A DNA stretch of 36,336 nucleotides from Coriobacteriia bacterium (GCA_025361445.1 JANYLP010000001.1:1-36336); one strand, 5' to 3'; positions 1 through 9,576 are shown, counted from the first letter of the stretch. Notes: generated from the letters alone by a model not told the origin. Program-made: numbers and translations.

Positions 1-3000
1 GAGGCTGGGCTTGAAGCGGCGCAGGAGCAGTGAGCTGGAGACAACGCTCACGCTCGACAGCGCCATCGCAGCGCCGGCCAGCTCCGGGCGGAGCAGTCCC
101 AGCGCCGCGACTGGGATACCGAGCGTGTTGTAGCCGAGCGCCCAGAAGAAGTTCTGGTAGATCTTGCGCATGGTCCGCTTGGAAAGCTCGATGGCCGTGA
201 CGACGTCGCGCAGGTCGTTCTTGATCAGTACGATGCCGCCGGTCTCCATCGCCACGTCGGTCCCACCGCCCATCGCGATGCCGACGTCGGCCTTCGCGAG
301 CGCGGGGGTGTCGTTGATGCCGTCGCCGACCATCGCGACGGTAAGGCCCCTCGCCTGCAGCTTGCCGACTTCCTCGGCCTTGTTCTCGGGCAGAACCTCC
401 GCGAGTACGTTTGACGGAGCGATGCCGGCCTGAGCGGCGATCGCTTCAGCGGTGCGACGGTTGTCACCGGTGATCATGTAGACCTCGATGCCCATCTTGG
501 TCAGGCGAGCGACGGCTTCTTTCGAGTTGTCCTTCAGCGTGTCGGCCACAGCGATCAGGCCGGCCAGACGGCCGTCGATGGCGGTGAGCATGACGGTCTT
601 GCCTTCGGACTCCAGGGCCTCGATACGGGGGGCGTACTCGGAAACGTCCAGGCCCTCGCGCGCCATGAGCTTGCGGTTGCCGAGAGCCACGCGATGGCCC
701 TCCACCACGCCCTCGACGCCGTGGCCGGGAACGGCGGTGAAGCCGTCGACGCTGGACAGAACGAGCGACTTCTCCTTGGCGTAGTTCACGATCGCCTCGG
801 CGAGCGGATGCTCACTGCTCTTCTCGAGCGCGGCCGCGAGACGGAACGACTCGACCCGGTCGAAGTCTCCGAACGGGCCGAAGTCGGTCACGACCGGCTT
901 GCCGTGCGTGAGCGTGCCGGTCTTGTCGAACACGATGGCCTTGATCTTGTAGGCGGTCTCGAGAGCGTCGCCGCTCTTGATGAGGATGCCGTTCTCGGCG
1001 CCCTTGCCGGTGCCGACCATGATCGCGGTCGGTGTGGCAAGGCCGAGCGCGCATGGGCAGGCGATCACGATGACCGCCGTGCCGGCGAGCAGGGCCTTCA
1101 CGAACGGAGCCGCGGTGGCGTAGAACGACGCATCCACGAAGTTCGGGACTACGAAGAGCCAGATGAAGAAGGTGGCCACGGCGATGCCGACGACCGCAGG
1201 AACAAAGATGGCGGAGATACGGTCCGCGAATCTCTGCACCGGTGCCTTGCTCCCCTGCGCATCCTCGACGAGCTTGACGATCTGGGCGAGCGCAGTGTCT
1301 TTGCCGACCCTGGTCGCGCGGAACTTGAGGCTGCCGAGCTTGTTCATCGTGGCGCCGATGACCTTGTCGCCGGTGTTCTTCTCAACCGGGATCGACTCGC
1401 CGGTCAGCATGGACTCGTCCACACTGCTCCGGCCCTCGACGACGATGCCGTCGACCGGAACCTTCTCGCCGGGGCGCACGACGACCACGTCGCCGGCCAC
1501 GACCTGCTCGACCGGGATGTCGATCTCGTCGCCGCCGCGCACGACGCGTGCGGTCTTGGCGGCCAGACCCATGAGCTTCTTGATGGCGTCCGACGTCTTG
1601 CCCTTCGCGCGAGCCTCGAGCAACTTGCCCAGGATGACGAAGGTGATGAGCAGACCGGCGGTCTCATAGAAGACCGGCTCGGACTGCAACGCCGGCACGA
1701 ACGTGGCAGCAACGCTATAGAAGTACGCCGCCGAGGTGCCGATGGCGATCAGGGTATCCATGTTGCCGCTGCGGCGCTTCAGCGCGTGCCAGAAGCCGCG
1801 GTAGAACTGGCCGCCGGCGTAGAACTGCACCGGGGTGATCAGTGCGAACGCCATGTACTTGAGCACCATCATCGGGTCCCAGGCGCCGCCGAACGTGGCA
1901 GCGAGCCAGGTGGCTACGCCGACCGGGACCACCGTCATGAACGGCGGGACCATCGAGACCAGGAATGCCGGAACCGACAGCAGCAGAGAGAATCCGAACA
2001 ACCACTGCTGGTGCTTGGTGTGCTTCAGCTGCGCGACGCGCTGCGGATCTTCGGCTGCCGCATCAGTGGACGTGCCGGCCTCAACGCGCAGAACGGCATC
2101 GTAGCCCGCGCCCTTGACGGCCGAGATCATTGCGTCGAGCCCTACGACCGCGGGGTCGAAGATGACGGTGGCGGTCTCTGCAGCGAGGTTCACCGACGCG
2201 GACTGTACGCCCGTGACCTTGCCGAGCGACTTCTCGATGACAGTGGCGCATGAGGAGCAGGTCATGCCGATGAGGCCCAGTGTCACGGTACCGGAGCTGC
2301 CGGCCTTGCCGGAGGCTGACGGAACGGCGGGCGCGGACGGAACGGCGGTGATCGTGGCCGGTGCCACCGCGACAGGCGCCGGTGTGTCCAGCGAGATGGC
2401 GCCGTACCCGGCCTTCTTGACCGCGAGCGCGATACCGGCCTCGTCGATCGCCGACGGGTCGAAGCGTACCGACATCCTCTCGGTCGCGAGGTTGACGGAT
2501 ACCGACTCGATGCCGGCGACCTTGCCGAGCGACTTTTCGATGACAGCGGAGCACGATGCGCACGTCATGCCGGTGATGGCGAACGAGCCGTCACGCGACA
2601 CGGGAGCCCGCATCGGCTGCGCGGCCGAGACCGATTCCGCTACAGCAGCGGACACCGACGCCTCAGCGATGACCGGAGCGACCTCGGCGGCCGACAACGG
2701 CTTCACCGGTGCGGCCCGGACGCCCGGCGCGGGTCGATCCGCCAGAGCCAGCCCGGCCGGCACGAAGCCGCAGGCGACGACGATGCGCTCGATATCGGCG
2801 ACACCGAACACCGACGGGGCTGCAAGCACGGTCACGGTGCCGGTGCGGGCGTCCGCCGAAGCGGCGCCGACGCCCGGCTGCCTACGAAGCATCTCGACAA
2901 GCAGACCTTCGCATGAGCGGCAGTCCATGCCCTCGACGTTGAGGCGGTACAGAACGCTGCCGGACGAGCCGACCTCGCTCGTGATCGTTGTGTTCTCAGA

Positions 3001-3009
3001 CCTTTCCAT
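1..3009 (-). CDS. copA: Copper-translocating P1B-type ATPase (CopA-like), C-terminus truncated by window edge; three N-terminal HMA domains
   Basis: Manual reverse translation from ATG at 3009: [35 protein letters not shown]..., then GMTCASC and GMTCSSC HMA motifs, TGES, ACPCALG (CPC), [20 protein letters not shown]. Open to position 1 with no stop, so absent from the ORF track. Confidence 0.95.
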   Translation of the reverse strand, partial: MERSENTTITSEVGSSGSVLYRLNVEGMDCRSCEGLLVEMLRRQPGVGAASADARTGTVTVLAAPSVFGVADIERIVVACGFVPAGLALADRPAPGVRAAPVKPLSAAEVAPVIAEASVSAAVAESVSAAQPMRAPVSRDGSFAITGMTCASCSAVIEKSLGKVAGIESVSVNLATERMSVRFDPSAIDEAGIALAVKKAGYGAISLDTPAPVAVAPATITAVPSAPAVPSASGKAGSSGTVTLGLIGMTCSSCATVIEKSLGKVTGVQSASVNLAAETATVIFDPAVVGLDAMISAVKGAGYDAVLRVEAGTSTDAAAEDPQRVAQLKHTKHQQWLFGFSLLLSVPAFLVSMVPPFMTVVPVGVATWLAATFGGAWDPMMVLKYMAFALITPVQFYAGGQFYRGFWHALKRRSGNMDTLIAIGTSAAYFYSVAATFVPALQSEPVFYETAGLLITFVILGKLLEARAKGKTSDAIKKLMGLAAKTARVVRGGDEIDIPVEQVVAGDVVVVRPGEKVPVDGIVVEGRSSVDESMLTGESIPVEKNTGDKVIGATMNKLGSLKFRATRVGKDTALAQIVKLVEDAQGSKAPVQRFADRISAIFVPAVVGIAVATFFIWLFVVPNFVDASFYATAAPFVKALLAGTAVIVIACPCALGLATPTAIMVGTGKGAENGILIKSGDALETAYKIKAIVFDKTGTLTHGKPVVTDFGPFGDFDRVESFRLAAALEKSSEHPLAEAIVNYAKEKSLVLSSVDGFTAVPGHGVEGVVEGHRVALGNRKLMAREGLDVSEYAPRIEALESEGKTVMLTAIDGRLAGLIAVADTLKDNSKEAVARLTKMGIEVYMITGDNRRTAEAIAAQAGIAPSNVLAEVLPENKAEEVGKLQARGLTVAMVGDGINDTPALAKADVGIAMGGGTDVAMETGGIVLIKNDLRDVVTAIELSKRTMRKIYQNFFWALGYNTLGIPVAALGLLRPELAGAAMALSSVSVVSSSLLLRRFKPSL

Positions 3010-3017
3010 GATCACTC

Positions 3018-3614
3018 CTACTCGGCGGTGATGCTGCCGTGCACCATGTGCATGCCGCAGCTGAAGGGGTGGACTCCGGGCTCGAGCGCCGGAAGCATGA
3101 CGACCGCGCCGCCATCAGTCAGGTCGGCTTCGATCCCCAGACTTTCGAACACGACCTTGGCGAGACACCCGTGACCCTCGCTGAACGTGATCTCCAGAGG
3201 AATCCCTGCCACCACGACGATGTCGGCGGGGTCATATCCGTCGGTGACCTCGATGCGGACGCGCTGAGTGAGAAGCGTCTCGATCGGGACACGCACGGGG
3301 AGCTTCGGCGGCTCGGGAACCTCGAGCGCGGCGGCCTCGGAAAGCGAGAGCGGCATGCGCTCCGCGAGCTTCTCGAACGGGCTTGCGACAACGGACGAGG
3401 GGGCGAACCCCGCCGTGACCACTGCGCGAACGATCTCCTCCTGGAGGTCACGATCTGCGGCGCCGAGCGCCAACAACGAGCCCTCGCGGTTGATCGAGAC
3501 CGTGTCGACGCCATCGACGTCGCGAACGAGCATCACGGCAAGAGCTTCGGCCGAACGGCAGACGCCTTCGCCAAGCGCGACGTGGTAGACGTCCTTGATG
3601 GTTGTGTCATTCAT
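3018..3614 (-). CDS. HMA-like (degenerate CRSA) plus cupredoxin-like domain protein, probable copper binding
   Basis: ORF 198 aa; N-terminal HMA-like segment [27 protein letters not shown]..., C-terminal cupredoxin-like ITFSEGHGC...[22 protein letters not shown]. Confidence 0.8.
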   Translation of the reverse strand: MNDTTIKDVYHVALGEGVCRSAEALAVMLVRDVDGVDTVSINREGSLLALGAADRDLQEEIVRAVVTAGFAPSSVVASPFEKLAERMPLSLSEAAALEVPEPPKLPVRVPIETLLTQRVRIEVTDGYDPADIVVVAGIPLEITFSEGHGCLAKVVFESLGIEADLTDGGAVVMLPALEPGVHPFSCGMHMVHGSITAE

Positions 3615-3630
3615 CTCTTCTCTCGTCCTT

Positions 3631-4203
3631 CTACTTGACGACGATGGTGCCGGTGACCATGTTCATGCCGCACGCGAACTGATACGTGCCAGCTTGGAGC
3701 GCGGGCAGGCTGACGGTCTTCGGCCCACCACTGAGGTCCTCAGAGAATCCGAGCTGCTGGCTCTGAACGATTCCTGTGCAGCCGCTGGCCTGGCTGAACG
3801 TGATCTCAGCGGGGACGCCGGCCTTGAGTTCTATGGTGCTGGGGTCGTAGTAGCCCTTGGAAACATCGACCGCGATCTTCTGGACTCCGCCAGAAACGCT
3901 GGCGCCCTTCGTGGTCTTCGGGCCTGTGGCGCCACCGCCGCAGCAACCACCGCCGCCTGAGATGGCACCAGTGGCGCCGGCGGCACCGGTGCCACCGGCC
4001 TTACTGGCTGATGCGCCACCGCCACCGCCGCAGCAGCCACCGCCGCCCGCGGCCACTGCGCCGGGGACGCCAGCACCCCGCGTCGTGGTGCTGTTCGCTA
4101 TCGCGAACCGGTAAGAAGCGAAGAACGCGACCAGCGCGATCGCCATGATCACGGACCAGCGGAGAAGGAGCGTGTTCCCATTCGTGTGCGTTGAAGCGCT
4201 CAT
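3631..4203 (-). CDS. Membrane-anchored cupredoxin-like protein with Gly/Cys low-complexity linker
   Basis: ORF 190 aa; N-terminal TM (LLRWSVIMAIALVAFFASYRFAIA), two GGGGCCGGG motifs, C-terminal ITFSQASGC...LPALQAGTYQFACGMNMVTGTIVVK. Confidence 0.8.
   Translation of the reverse strand: MSASTHTNGNTLLLRWSVIMAIALVAFFASYRFAIANSTTTRGAGVPGAVAAGGGGCCGGGGGASASKAGGTGAAGATGAISGGGGCCGGGATGPKTTKGASVSGGVQKIAVDVSKGYYDPSTIELKAGVPAEITFSQASGCTGIVQSQQLGFSEDLSGGPKTVSLPALQAGTYQFACGMNMVTGTIVVK
3931..4047. repeat. Two copies of a 27-bp GC-rich repeat encoding (G)GGGCCGGGG
   Basis: gccaccgccgcagcaaccaccgccgcc (3931-3957) and gccaccgccgcagcagccaccgccgcc (4021-4047), offset exactly 90 bp (30 codons). Confidence 0.85.
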
Positions 4204-4260
4204 GTTGTTTGATACCTTTCTCTGTCGTCCCGGCGGCCCCGCCGCCGGGTACGGTCTGCC

Positions 4261-5673
4261 CTAGTGGAAGAACCCTCCGGATGCGAGCCCGACGATGGTT
4301 GCGATGACGACCACGCCACCGCCGATGACCATCTCCGCGGGTCGGAATCCGAGACGAGCGAAGAACCCTGCCGGCTCAGGCTCCGGGCGTCGGACCGGCG
4401 TGCGGCCTCCGCGCGGCGCTGGGGCGCTGTTGCCCGCCCCTGACCCGCCGGTCGCACCACGACCGGTTGAACCCCCGGAGCCCCTGCGGGAAGGTACAGG
4501 GGTCGACTCGCCACGACGACCGACGCGGAAGGTGTACGCCGCGTAGCCGCCGCCGATGAGGGCGATGAGCAGGCCCGGCAAAACGAGCGGCGACGGGCCG
4601 CTCCCGCCCGAGCCGCCGCCAACGGAGATGGAGCCCGAGATCATGCCCATTCCGCATGTCAGCGTGTACGAGCCCGCAGGCATCGCCGGGACATCGACTT
4701 TGGTGATGGCGTTGTCTGCAAGGTTCGCAAGCACTCCGGCCTTCGGGATCGACAACTGCGCGGAGCACGAGTTGGCCTCTTTACGGTCCACGATGATGCG
4801 GACCGGGGTGTTGGCCGGGATGGAGAGATTCTGGGGCGTGAAGGTCGCGTTCTGGATGGTCATCGGAATCTCGACCACCCCGTCCGCGCCCTTCGCGTAC
4901 TGCGAGGGGGTAGCCGCAGGCGCCGGGCCACCGATGACGGCCGTACGGATGCTGTCGAACGTGACCGGCGAGCCGACGACCATGAGCCCGCGATTGAGGA
5001 TCACGAAGCCGAAGATCACCACGGCCACCGCCGCGACCACCTGCATCTTCGCCTGGAATCCGCGCGAAAGAAGTGACGAGGCGAACCCGAAGGCCAGCAT
5101 CAGCGGCATCGTGCCCAGCCCGAAAGCGACCATCGCGGCCACGCCGAGCAGCGGCGAACCAAGCGACATCGCTGACGTCTGCGCCGCAATCAGTGGTGCG
5201 CACGGCATCAGTCCGGTGAGCAAACCGAAGGTGATCGGCGTCACAAGCGACGCGTGACCCTCGGTGGCGTCCGTGTTGGCCTTCTTGCGGTTCTTGGAAA
5301 GCGCGTTGATCAAGAACTTGGGCGGCCGCGGGGTGAGATAGCGCAGGACCTTGACCTTGCCGGTCATCCCGATGCCGAGCAGGACCATGTAGACACCGGC
5401 CACGACCTGCAGCCAGTTGCGGAACGGCGTGATGTCGACGGCGCTGCCCAGTAACGCGACCAGGCCGCCGAGTAGCAGAGCGACCGTTGCGTAGCTCAAT
5501 ATCTTCGCGCCCTGGTATGCGAGATGCGGTATCAGCCTGCGATACCACGGGCCGCCCTCTGTACCCTTCACGGCGTAGGTCAGTACCAGACCTCCGCACA
5601 TGAAGACGCAGTGGATGCTCGTTACCAGGCCGACGGCGAACATCGACCAAACAATGGACAAATTCACGGGCAT
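4261..5673 (-). CDS. TauE/SafE-type (UreH_2-like) membrane protein fused to C-terminal cupredoxin-like domain
   Basis: Start chosen at MPVNLSIVWSMFAVGLVTSIHCVFMCGG (5673, preceded by GAGAGG); SafE signatures TSIHCVFMCGG and GLLTGLMPCAPLIAAQ; C-terminal NSCSAQLSIPKAG...PAGSYTLTCGMGMISGSI. Confidence 0.88.
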   Translation of the reverse strand: MPVNLSIVWSMFAVGLVTSIHCVFMCGGLVLTYAVKGTEGGPWYRRLIPHLAYQGAKILSYATVALLLGGLVALLGSAVDITPFRNWLQVVAGVYMVLLGIGMTGKVKVLRYLTPRPPKFLINALSKNRKKANTDATEGHASLVTPITFGLLTGLMPCAPLIAAQTSAMSLGSPLLGVAAMVAFGLGTMPLMLAFGFASSLLSRGFQAKMQVVAAVAVVIFGFVILNRGLMVVGSPVTFDSIRTAVIGGPAPAATPSQYAKGADGVVEIPMTIQNATFTPQNLSIPANTPVRIIVDRKEANSCSAQLSIPKAGVLANLADNAITKVDVPAMPAGSYTLTCGMGMISGSISVGGGSGGSGPSPLVLPGLLIALIGGGYAAYTFRVGRRGESTPVPSRRGSGGSTGRGATGGSGAGNSAPAPRGGRTPVRRPEPEPAGFFARLGFRPAEMVIGGGVVVIATIVGLASGGFFH

Positions 5674-5809
5674 AGAGCCTCTCGTCCGTTGCGGTTCCCG
5701 TCGGGCGCCCAAGGGGCGTATGCGGGAATCGGACACCCGGACATGGGTCCGGGCGCGGGGCGACACCGCACGCCTCAGAGAGACGCGGCGTCACACATGG
5801 AAGAGAGGA

Positions 5810-6172
5810 TCAGGTTCGACTGACAGCCGTCATATGGGGCGCACCGCGAGCGTCGGAGAGTACGAGTGTCCCGACGTCGAGTGCTGCCTTGGAAGGGGTC
5901 GAGACGCCCGGAATCGCTGCGCCGATCAGACCGAAATCGGGTCCGGCCTGATGAGATACAGCCGCAAGCGTGATCGGGTCAGTGGGGTGATCACAGTTGC
6001 CATGACTCATCACGGCGCCGTTGACCATCGGGCACTCCGGAGTGAAAGCGCTCTCGCACACCATGACGGGACCGCATTGCGTCCCCGCGCACACGGAAGC
6101 CATCGCAGGTCCCGCCGAAATGGCGAGAACGACGACGGCGATCGTGAGTATGGATGCAAGACGCTTCAACAT
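5810..6172 (-). CDS. Small secreted Cys/Met/His-rich protein of unknown function, first gene of the copper cluster
   Basis: MLKRLASILTIAVVVLAISAGPAMAS signal peptide, then VCAGTQCGPVMVCESAFTPECPMVNGAVMSHGNCDHP; GGAGG just upstream. The exact start (ATG 6172 or the next TTG) is uncertain. Confidence 0.65.
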   Translation of the reverse strand: MLKRLASILTIAVVVLAISAGPAMASVCAGTQCGPVMVCESAFTPECPMVNGAVMSHGNCDHPTDPITLAAVSHQAGPDFGLIGAAIPGVSTPSKAALDVGTLVLSDARGAPHMTAVSRT

Positions 6173-6294
6173 TCCTCCGTCCCTCCGTCTCTGTGCGTGA
6201 CAGTAACAAGCATCGTGCCATATGGGCCAGACGTCTGAGGTGAATACTCGACGGGTGAATCGCACCATTGTGACGGGGAACCGTCGACGCGACG

Positions 6295-7521
6295 TCAGCG
6301 GCTCTCGGGATCGCTGCCGTGGTACTCCAGCGCGCGTGCCAGACGGTAGAAGTCGGAACCCCGCTCGATCATGCGGACGCGCGTTCGCAGCGTCAAGGGG
6401 TCGACCAGCTGCCCGAACGGGATGTAGATGATCTCGAACTGATCGTGCACCGAGACCATGTGACCGGCCTTGCCCTCCTCAGTGAGCGCGCGGTACGCGC
6501 CGACGCCGAGCTGGCTTCCGAGAAGGATGTCGAACGCCACCGGCTCCGCGCAGCGCGCCTCGTAGCCGATCTGCTTCGAGCGCACCCTCACGCTCCGACC
6601 GGTCGCGCGGGCATACGCCGTCTCGACCGCATGCGCGAGCCGCTCGCCAACGTGCGCGGTTCCCAGCAGCGAATACCCGCCGCCATCGACCGCGGCGTCG
6701 TCACCGGGAAGCAGCGCCGCCAGGCCTTCGGCCACGCACACGATGCCGTAACGCTTCCCGGCGGTCTCCCGCTGGATCATGAGCGAGGCGAGTTCCTGCG
6801 CGTACGCATCGACGTCGAAGACGCCGTCGATATCCTCCACCGACAACATGCGGGTCGCCTCGCCGGCGATGCCCGCGGCATACGTGAGCCATCCCGCTTG
6901 CCGCCCCATGAGCTCGAGCACGTACCAGGTGTTCGTGGACTGCGCGTCGGCGCCGATGTTGCGGATCTCGTGCGCGGCGAAGTCGGCCGCCGACACGAAC
7001 CCGAAGGTCCAGTCGATGCCGTGGTAGTCGTTGTCGATCGTCTTGGGCAGGTGAACGACGGCGAGTCGCCTCGCGCCCGGAACGAGCTGCTGGTAGCGGT
7101 GCAGGTGGTTCGCCGTGCACAGCGTCTCGTCGCCGCCGACCGAGACGAGCGCATCGAGGCCGAGTTCCTCGGCGGCCGCCAGGATCGAGATCACGGCGGC
7201 GTTGCGCTCCGGATCGAGCAGATCCGCCTCGTTGCGGATGCCGCGCGCGGGATTGGCGTGCGAGGTGCGCAGAAGCACGCTCTTGCGGTTCCGGATCCCG
7301 GAGACGTCCGAGATCCCCAGCCGGAGGAAGTGCTCCCCCTCGATAAGTGCGTCGTCCGCCTTGAACCCTTCGAGGTGCGCGTAGCCGTCGAGGATCCCGA
7401 TCACCTCGACGCCGGCGTCCAGGAACGAGAGCGCGCAGGCGGAGATGACGGCGTTGGCTGCGGGCGCGGGCCCGCCCGAGAACACGATCCCCACACGCCG
7501 GATGGCGACGGATGCCGTCAT
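6295..7521 (-). CDS. 6-phosphofructokinase family protein (PPi-type-like)
   Basis: GGPAPAANAVI, GGDETL, LPKTIDNDYHGIDWTFGF, MGRQAGWLTYAAG; ATG 7521 preceded by GAGGAG. Confidence 0.92.
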   Translation of the reverse strand: MTASVAIRRVGIVFSGGPAPAANAVISACALSFLDAGVEVIGILDGYAHLEGFKADDALIEGEHFLRLGISDVSGIRNRKSVLLRTSHANPARGIRNEADLLDPERNAAVISILAAAEELGLDALVSVGGDETLCTANHLHRYQQLVPGARRLAVVHLPKTIDNDYHGIDWTFGFVSAADFAAHEIRNIGADAQSTNTWYVLELMGRQAGWLTYAAGIAGEATRMLSVEDIDGVFDVDAYAQELASLMIQRETAGKRYGIVCVAEGLAALLPGDDAAVDGGGYSLLGTAHVGERLAHAVETAYARATGRSVRVRSKQIGYEARCAEPVAFDILLGSQLGVGAYRALTEEGKAGHMVSVHDQFEIIYIPFGQLVDPLTLRTRVRMIERGSDFYRLARALEYHGSDPESR

Positions 7522-7593
7522 GGTCGCTTGCTCCTCACCGATCGCTGTCGTGCGCACGCCGTGCATGCGCGCGGACTCCCTCGAAGGTGAAGT

Positions 7594-8538
7594 CTACTCC
7601 CCCGTGAACTCGCCGATGGCGCGCAGCCGCTCGTAGCGTGCCACGACGAGCGCCTCGCGCGAGATGCCTGCGAGCGATACGAGCGCCGCGTCGAGAGCGT
7701 CCCCTATCGCCTCGATGACGGCCGGCGGATCGGTGTGCGCGCCGCCGAGGGGCTCGGGTACGACCTCGTCCGCGAGTCCGCGCCGGAGCAGGTCGGCGGC
7801 GGTGAGCTGCAGGCACGCCGAGGCCTCGTTGGCGCGGCGTGCGTCCTTGTGTAGGATCGTCGCGCACATCTCGGGACTGATCACCGAGTAGTAGGCGTTC
7901 TCGAGCATGATGAGGCGGTCGCCGAAGCCGATCGCGAGCGCTCCGCCGCTGCCGCCCTCGCCGATGGCCGTGACCACCACGGGCACCCGCACACGCGAGA
8001 GCGCGGCAAGGCATCCGGCGATGGCGAGTGCCTGACCGCGGTCCTCGTCCTCGATGCCGGGATACGCGCCGGCCGTGTCGAGGAAGGTCACGATCGGAAG
8101 CCCGAACCGGTCCGCGAGGTGCATGAGCCGCTCGGCCTTGCGGAACCCCTCGGGATGCGACGATCCGAAATTGCGTCGTACGTTCTCGTGCGTGTTCTTG
8201 CCCTTGCGGTGGCCGAGCACGGCGACGCGCCTCCCGCGGAGGGTGCCGAAGCCGGCAAACATCGCCTCGTCGTCGCCGAAGAGGCGGTCGCCGTGGAGTT
8301 CGACGACGTCCGTGAACAGGGAGGCCAGGTAGTCGTCGGTCTTCGGGCGTTCCGGATGGCGCGCGATCTGCACGCGCTCCCACGGAGTGAGCCCGGTGTA
8401 GAGCGTCTCCCGGATGCGGCCGATCTCCGCCTCGAGTTCCGCGATCTCCGCGGCGAGCTCCGGCTGGTCGGTGAGGTCGACGCGCTTGAGCGACGCGAGC
8501 TTGTCCTCGAGCTCGGCGAGCGGGCGCTCGAACTCCAT
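7594..8538 (-). CDS. accA: Acetyl-CoA carboxylase carboxyltransferase subunit alpha
   Basis: MEFERPLAELEDKLASLK..., PWERVQIARHPERPKTDDYL, GDRLFGDDEAM, LDTAGAYPGIEDEDRGQ, GEGGSGGALAI; RBS AGGAG before ATG 8538. Confidence 0.96.
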   Translation of the reverse strand: MEFERPLAELEDKLASLKRVDLTDQPELAAEIAELEAEIGRIRETLYTGLTPWERVQIARHPERPKTDDYLASLFTDVVELHGDRLFGDDEAMFAGFGTLRGRRVAVLGHRKGKNTHENVRRNFGSSHPEGFRKAERLMHLADRFGLPIVTFLDTAGAYPGIEDEDRGQALAIAGCLAALSRVRVPVVVTAIGEGGSGGALAIGFGDRLIMLENAYYSVISPEMCATILHKDARRANEASACLQLTAADLLRRGLADEVVPEPLGGAHTDPPAVIEAIGDALDAALVSLAGISREALVVARYERLRAIGEFTGE

Positions 8539-8557
8539 CACGAATCTCCTCGCCACG

Positions 8558-9430
8558 TTACTCATCACCCGGCTGCAGGTAGCCCAGGACCAAGGCCAGA
8601 GTAGAGGCCAGCTCCCGGCGGTCGACGACCATGTCGATCATGCCGTGCTCGAGCAGCGCTTCGGCGGTCTGGAAGCCCTTCGGCAGGCTCTTGCGGATCG
8701 TCTGCTCGACGAGGCGCGGCCCGGCAAAGCCGATGAGCGCGCCCGGCTCCGCGATGATCACGTCGGCAAGGGTGGCGAACGACGCCGTGACGCCTCCCAT
8801 CGTGGGATTCGTGAGCACGGCAACGTAGGGAACGCGCATCTCGGCCAGCCGCGCGGCGGCGGCCGAGGTCTTCGCCATCTGCATGAGCGAGAGCATGCCT
8901 TCCTGCATGCGCGCGCCACCGGACGCGGTGACCATCACGAGAGGGTGACGAAGCGTCGCGGCCATCTCGAACGCGCGGGCGATCTTCTCCCCCACCGCGG
9001 AGCCCATCGAAGCGCCGATGAACCGGAAGTCCATCACGCCGATGACGACACGGTGCCCGCCGATCGACGCAGTCCCGGTCACGATCGCTTCGGGGAGCCC
9101 GGTGCGCTCCTGAGCCGCGACCACCTGATCCGCATAAGCCTTGCCGGAGGTGAAGTCGAGCGGATCGCCCGAGCTCAGGTCGGCGTCCATCTCGGCAAAG
9201 GTGCCCTCGTCGATGAGCAGCGCGAGCCGCTCCGGCGCGGTGATGTCGTGATGCTTGCCGCACGACGGGCACACCATCTCGGAGCGCTCGAGGTCGCCCA
9301 TGTAGAGGGTGCGCTTGCAGCCCTCGCACCGCACCCACACGCCGTCGGGGACGTCGGCTACCGAAACAGTGGTTGTCGGAGCGGTGTAGCGGCGCTGTTC
9401 GCGCGCTTTGAACCAGTCTGAGATCGGCAT
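8558..9430 (-). CDS. accD: Acetyl-CoA carboxylase carboxyltransferase subunit beta
   Basis: MPISDWFKAREQRRY..., zinc ribbon CEGCKRTLYMGDLERSEMVCPSCGKH, ASGGARMQEGMLSLMQMAKTSAA, PTMGGVTASFA, GFAGPRLVEQT. Confidence 0.96.
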   Translation of the reverse strand: MPISDWFKAREQRRYTAPTTTVSVADVPDGVWVRCEGCKRTLYMGDLERSEMVCPSCGKHHDITAPERLALLIDEGTFAEMDADLSSGDPLDFTSGKAYADQVVAAQERTGLPEAIVTGTASIGGHRVVIGVMDFRFIGASMGSAVGEKIARAFEMAATLRHPLVMVTASGGARMQEGMLSLMQMAKTSAAAARLAEMRVPYVAVLTNPTMGGVTASFATLADVIIAEPGALIGFAGPRLVEQTIRKSLPKGFQTAEALLEHGMIDMVVDRRELASTLALVLGYLQPGDE

Positions 9431-9576
9431 GGGCCTGCGATCGTGAGTCGGTGTCGGTTGTGCGGGCCTCGCGGCGGCGCATCGCAGCATGATACCACCG
9501 TGAACCCGCGACTTGTGTGACGTGTACGGTGGTCGTGGGCGCCGCGAGGCGGGACCGAAGCTCCTCGTCCAAGCAA

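Noticed and set aside
694-2253. 519-aa + strand ORF
   Set aside because: Antisense to copA, which has all P-type ATPase motifs; low-complexity composition of a shadow ORF.
3931-4047. Possible CRISPR-like or tandem array
   Set aside because: Only two copies, in frame within a coding low-complexity region; no spacers or cas genes.
3857-4114. Pro-rich + strand ORF (PPPPQQPPPP)
   Set aside because: Reverse complement of the Gly/Cys linker repeat; not an independent gene.
6319-7590. 423-aa + strand ORF
   Set aside because: Exact antisense of the phosphofructokinase gene, same composition artefact.
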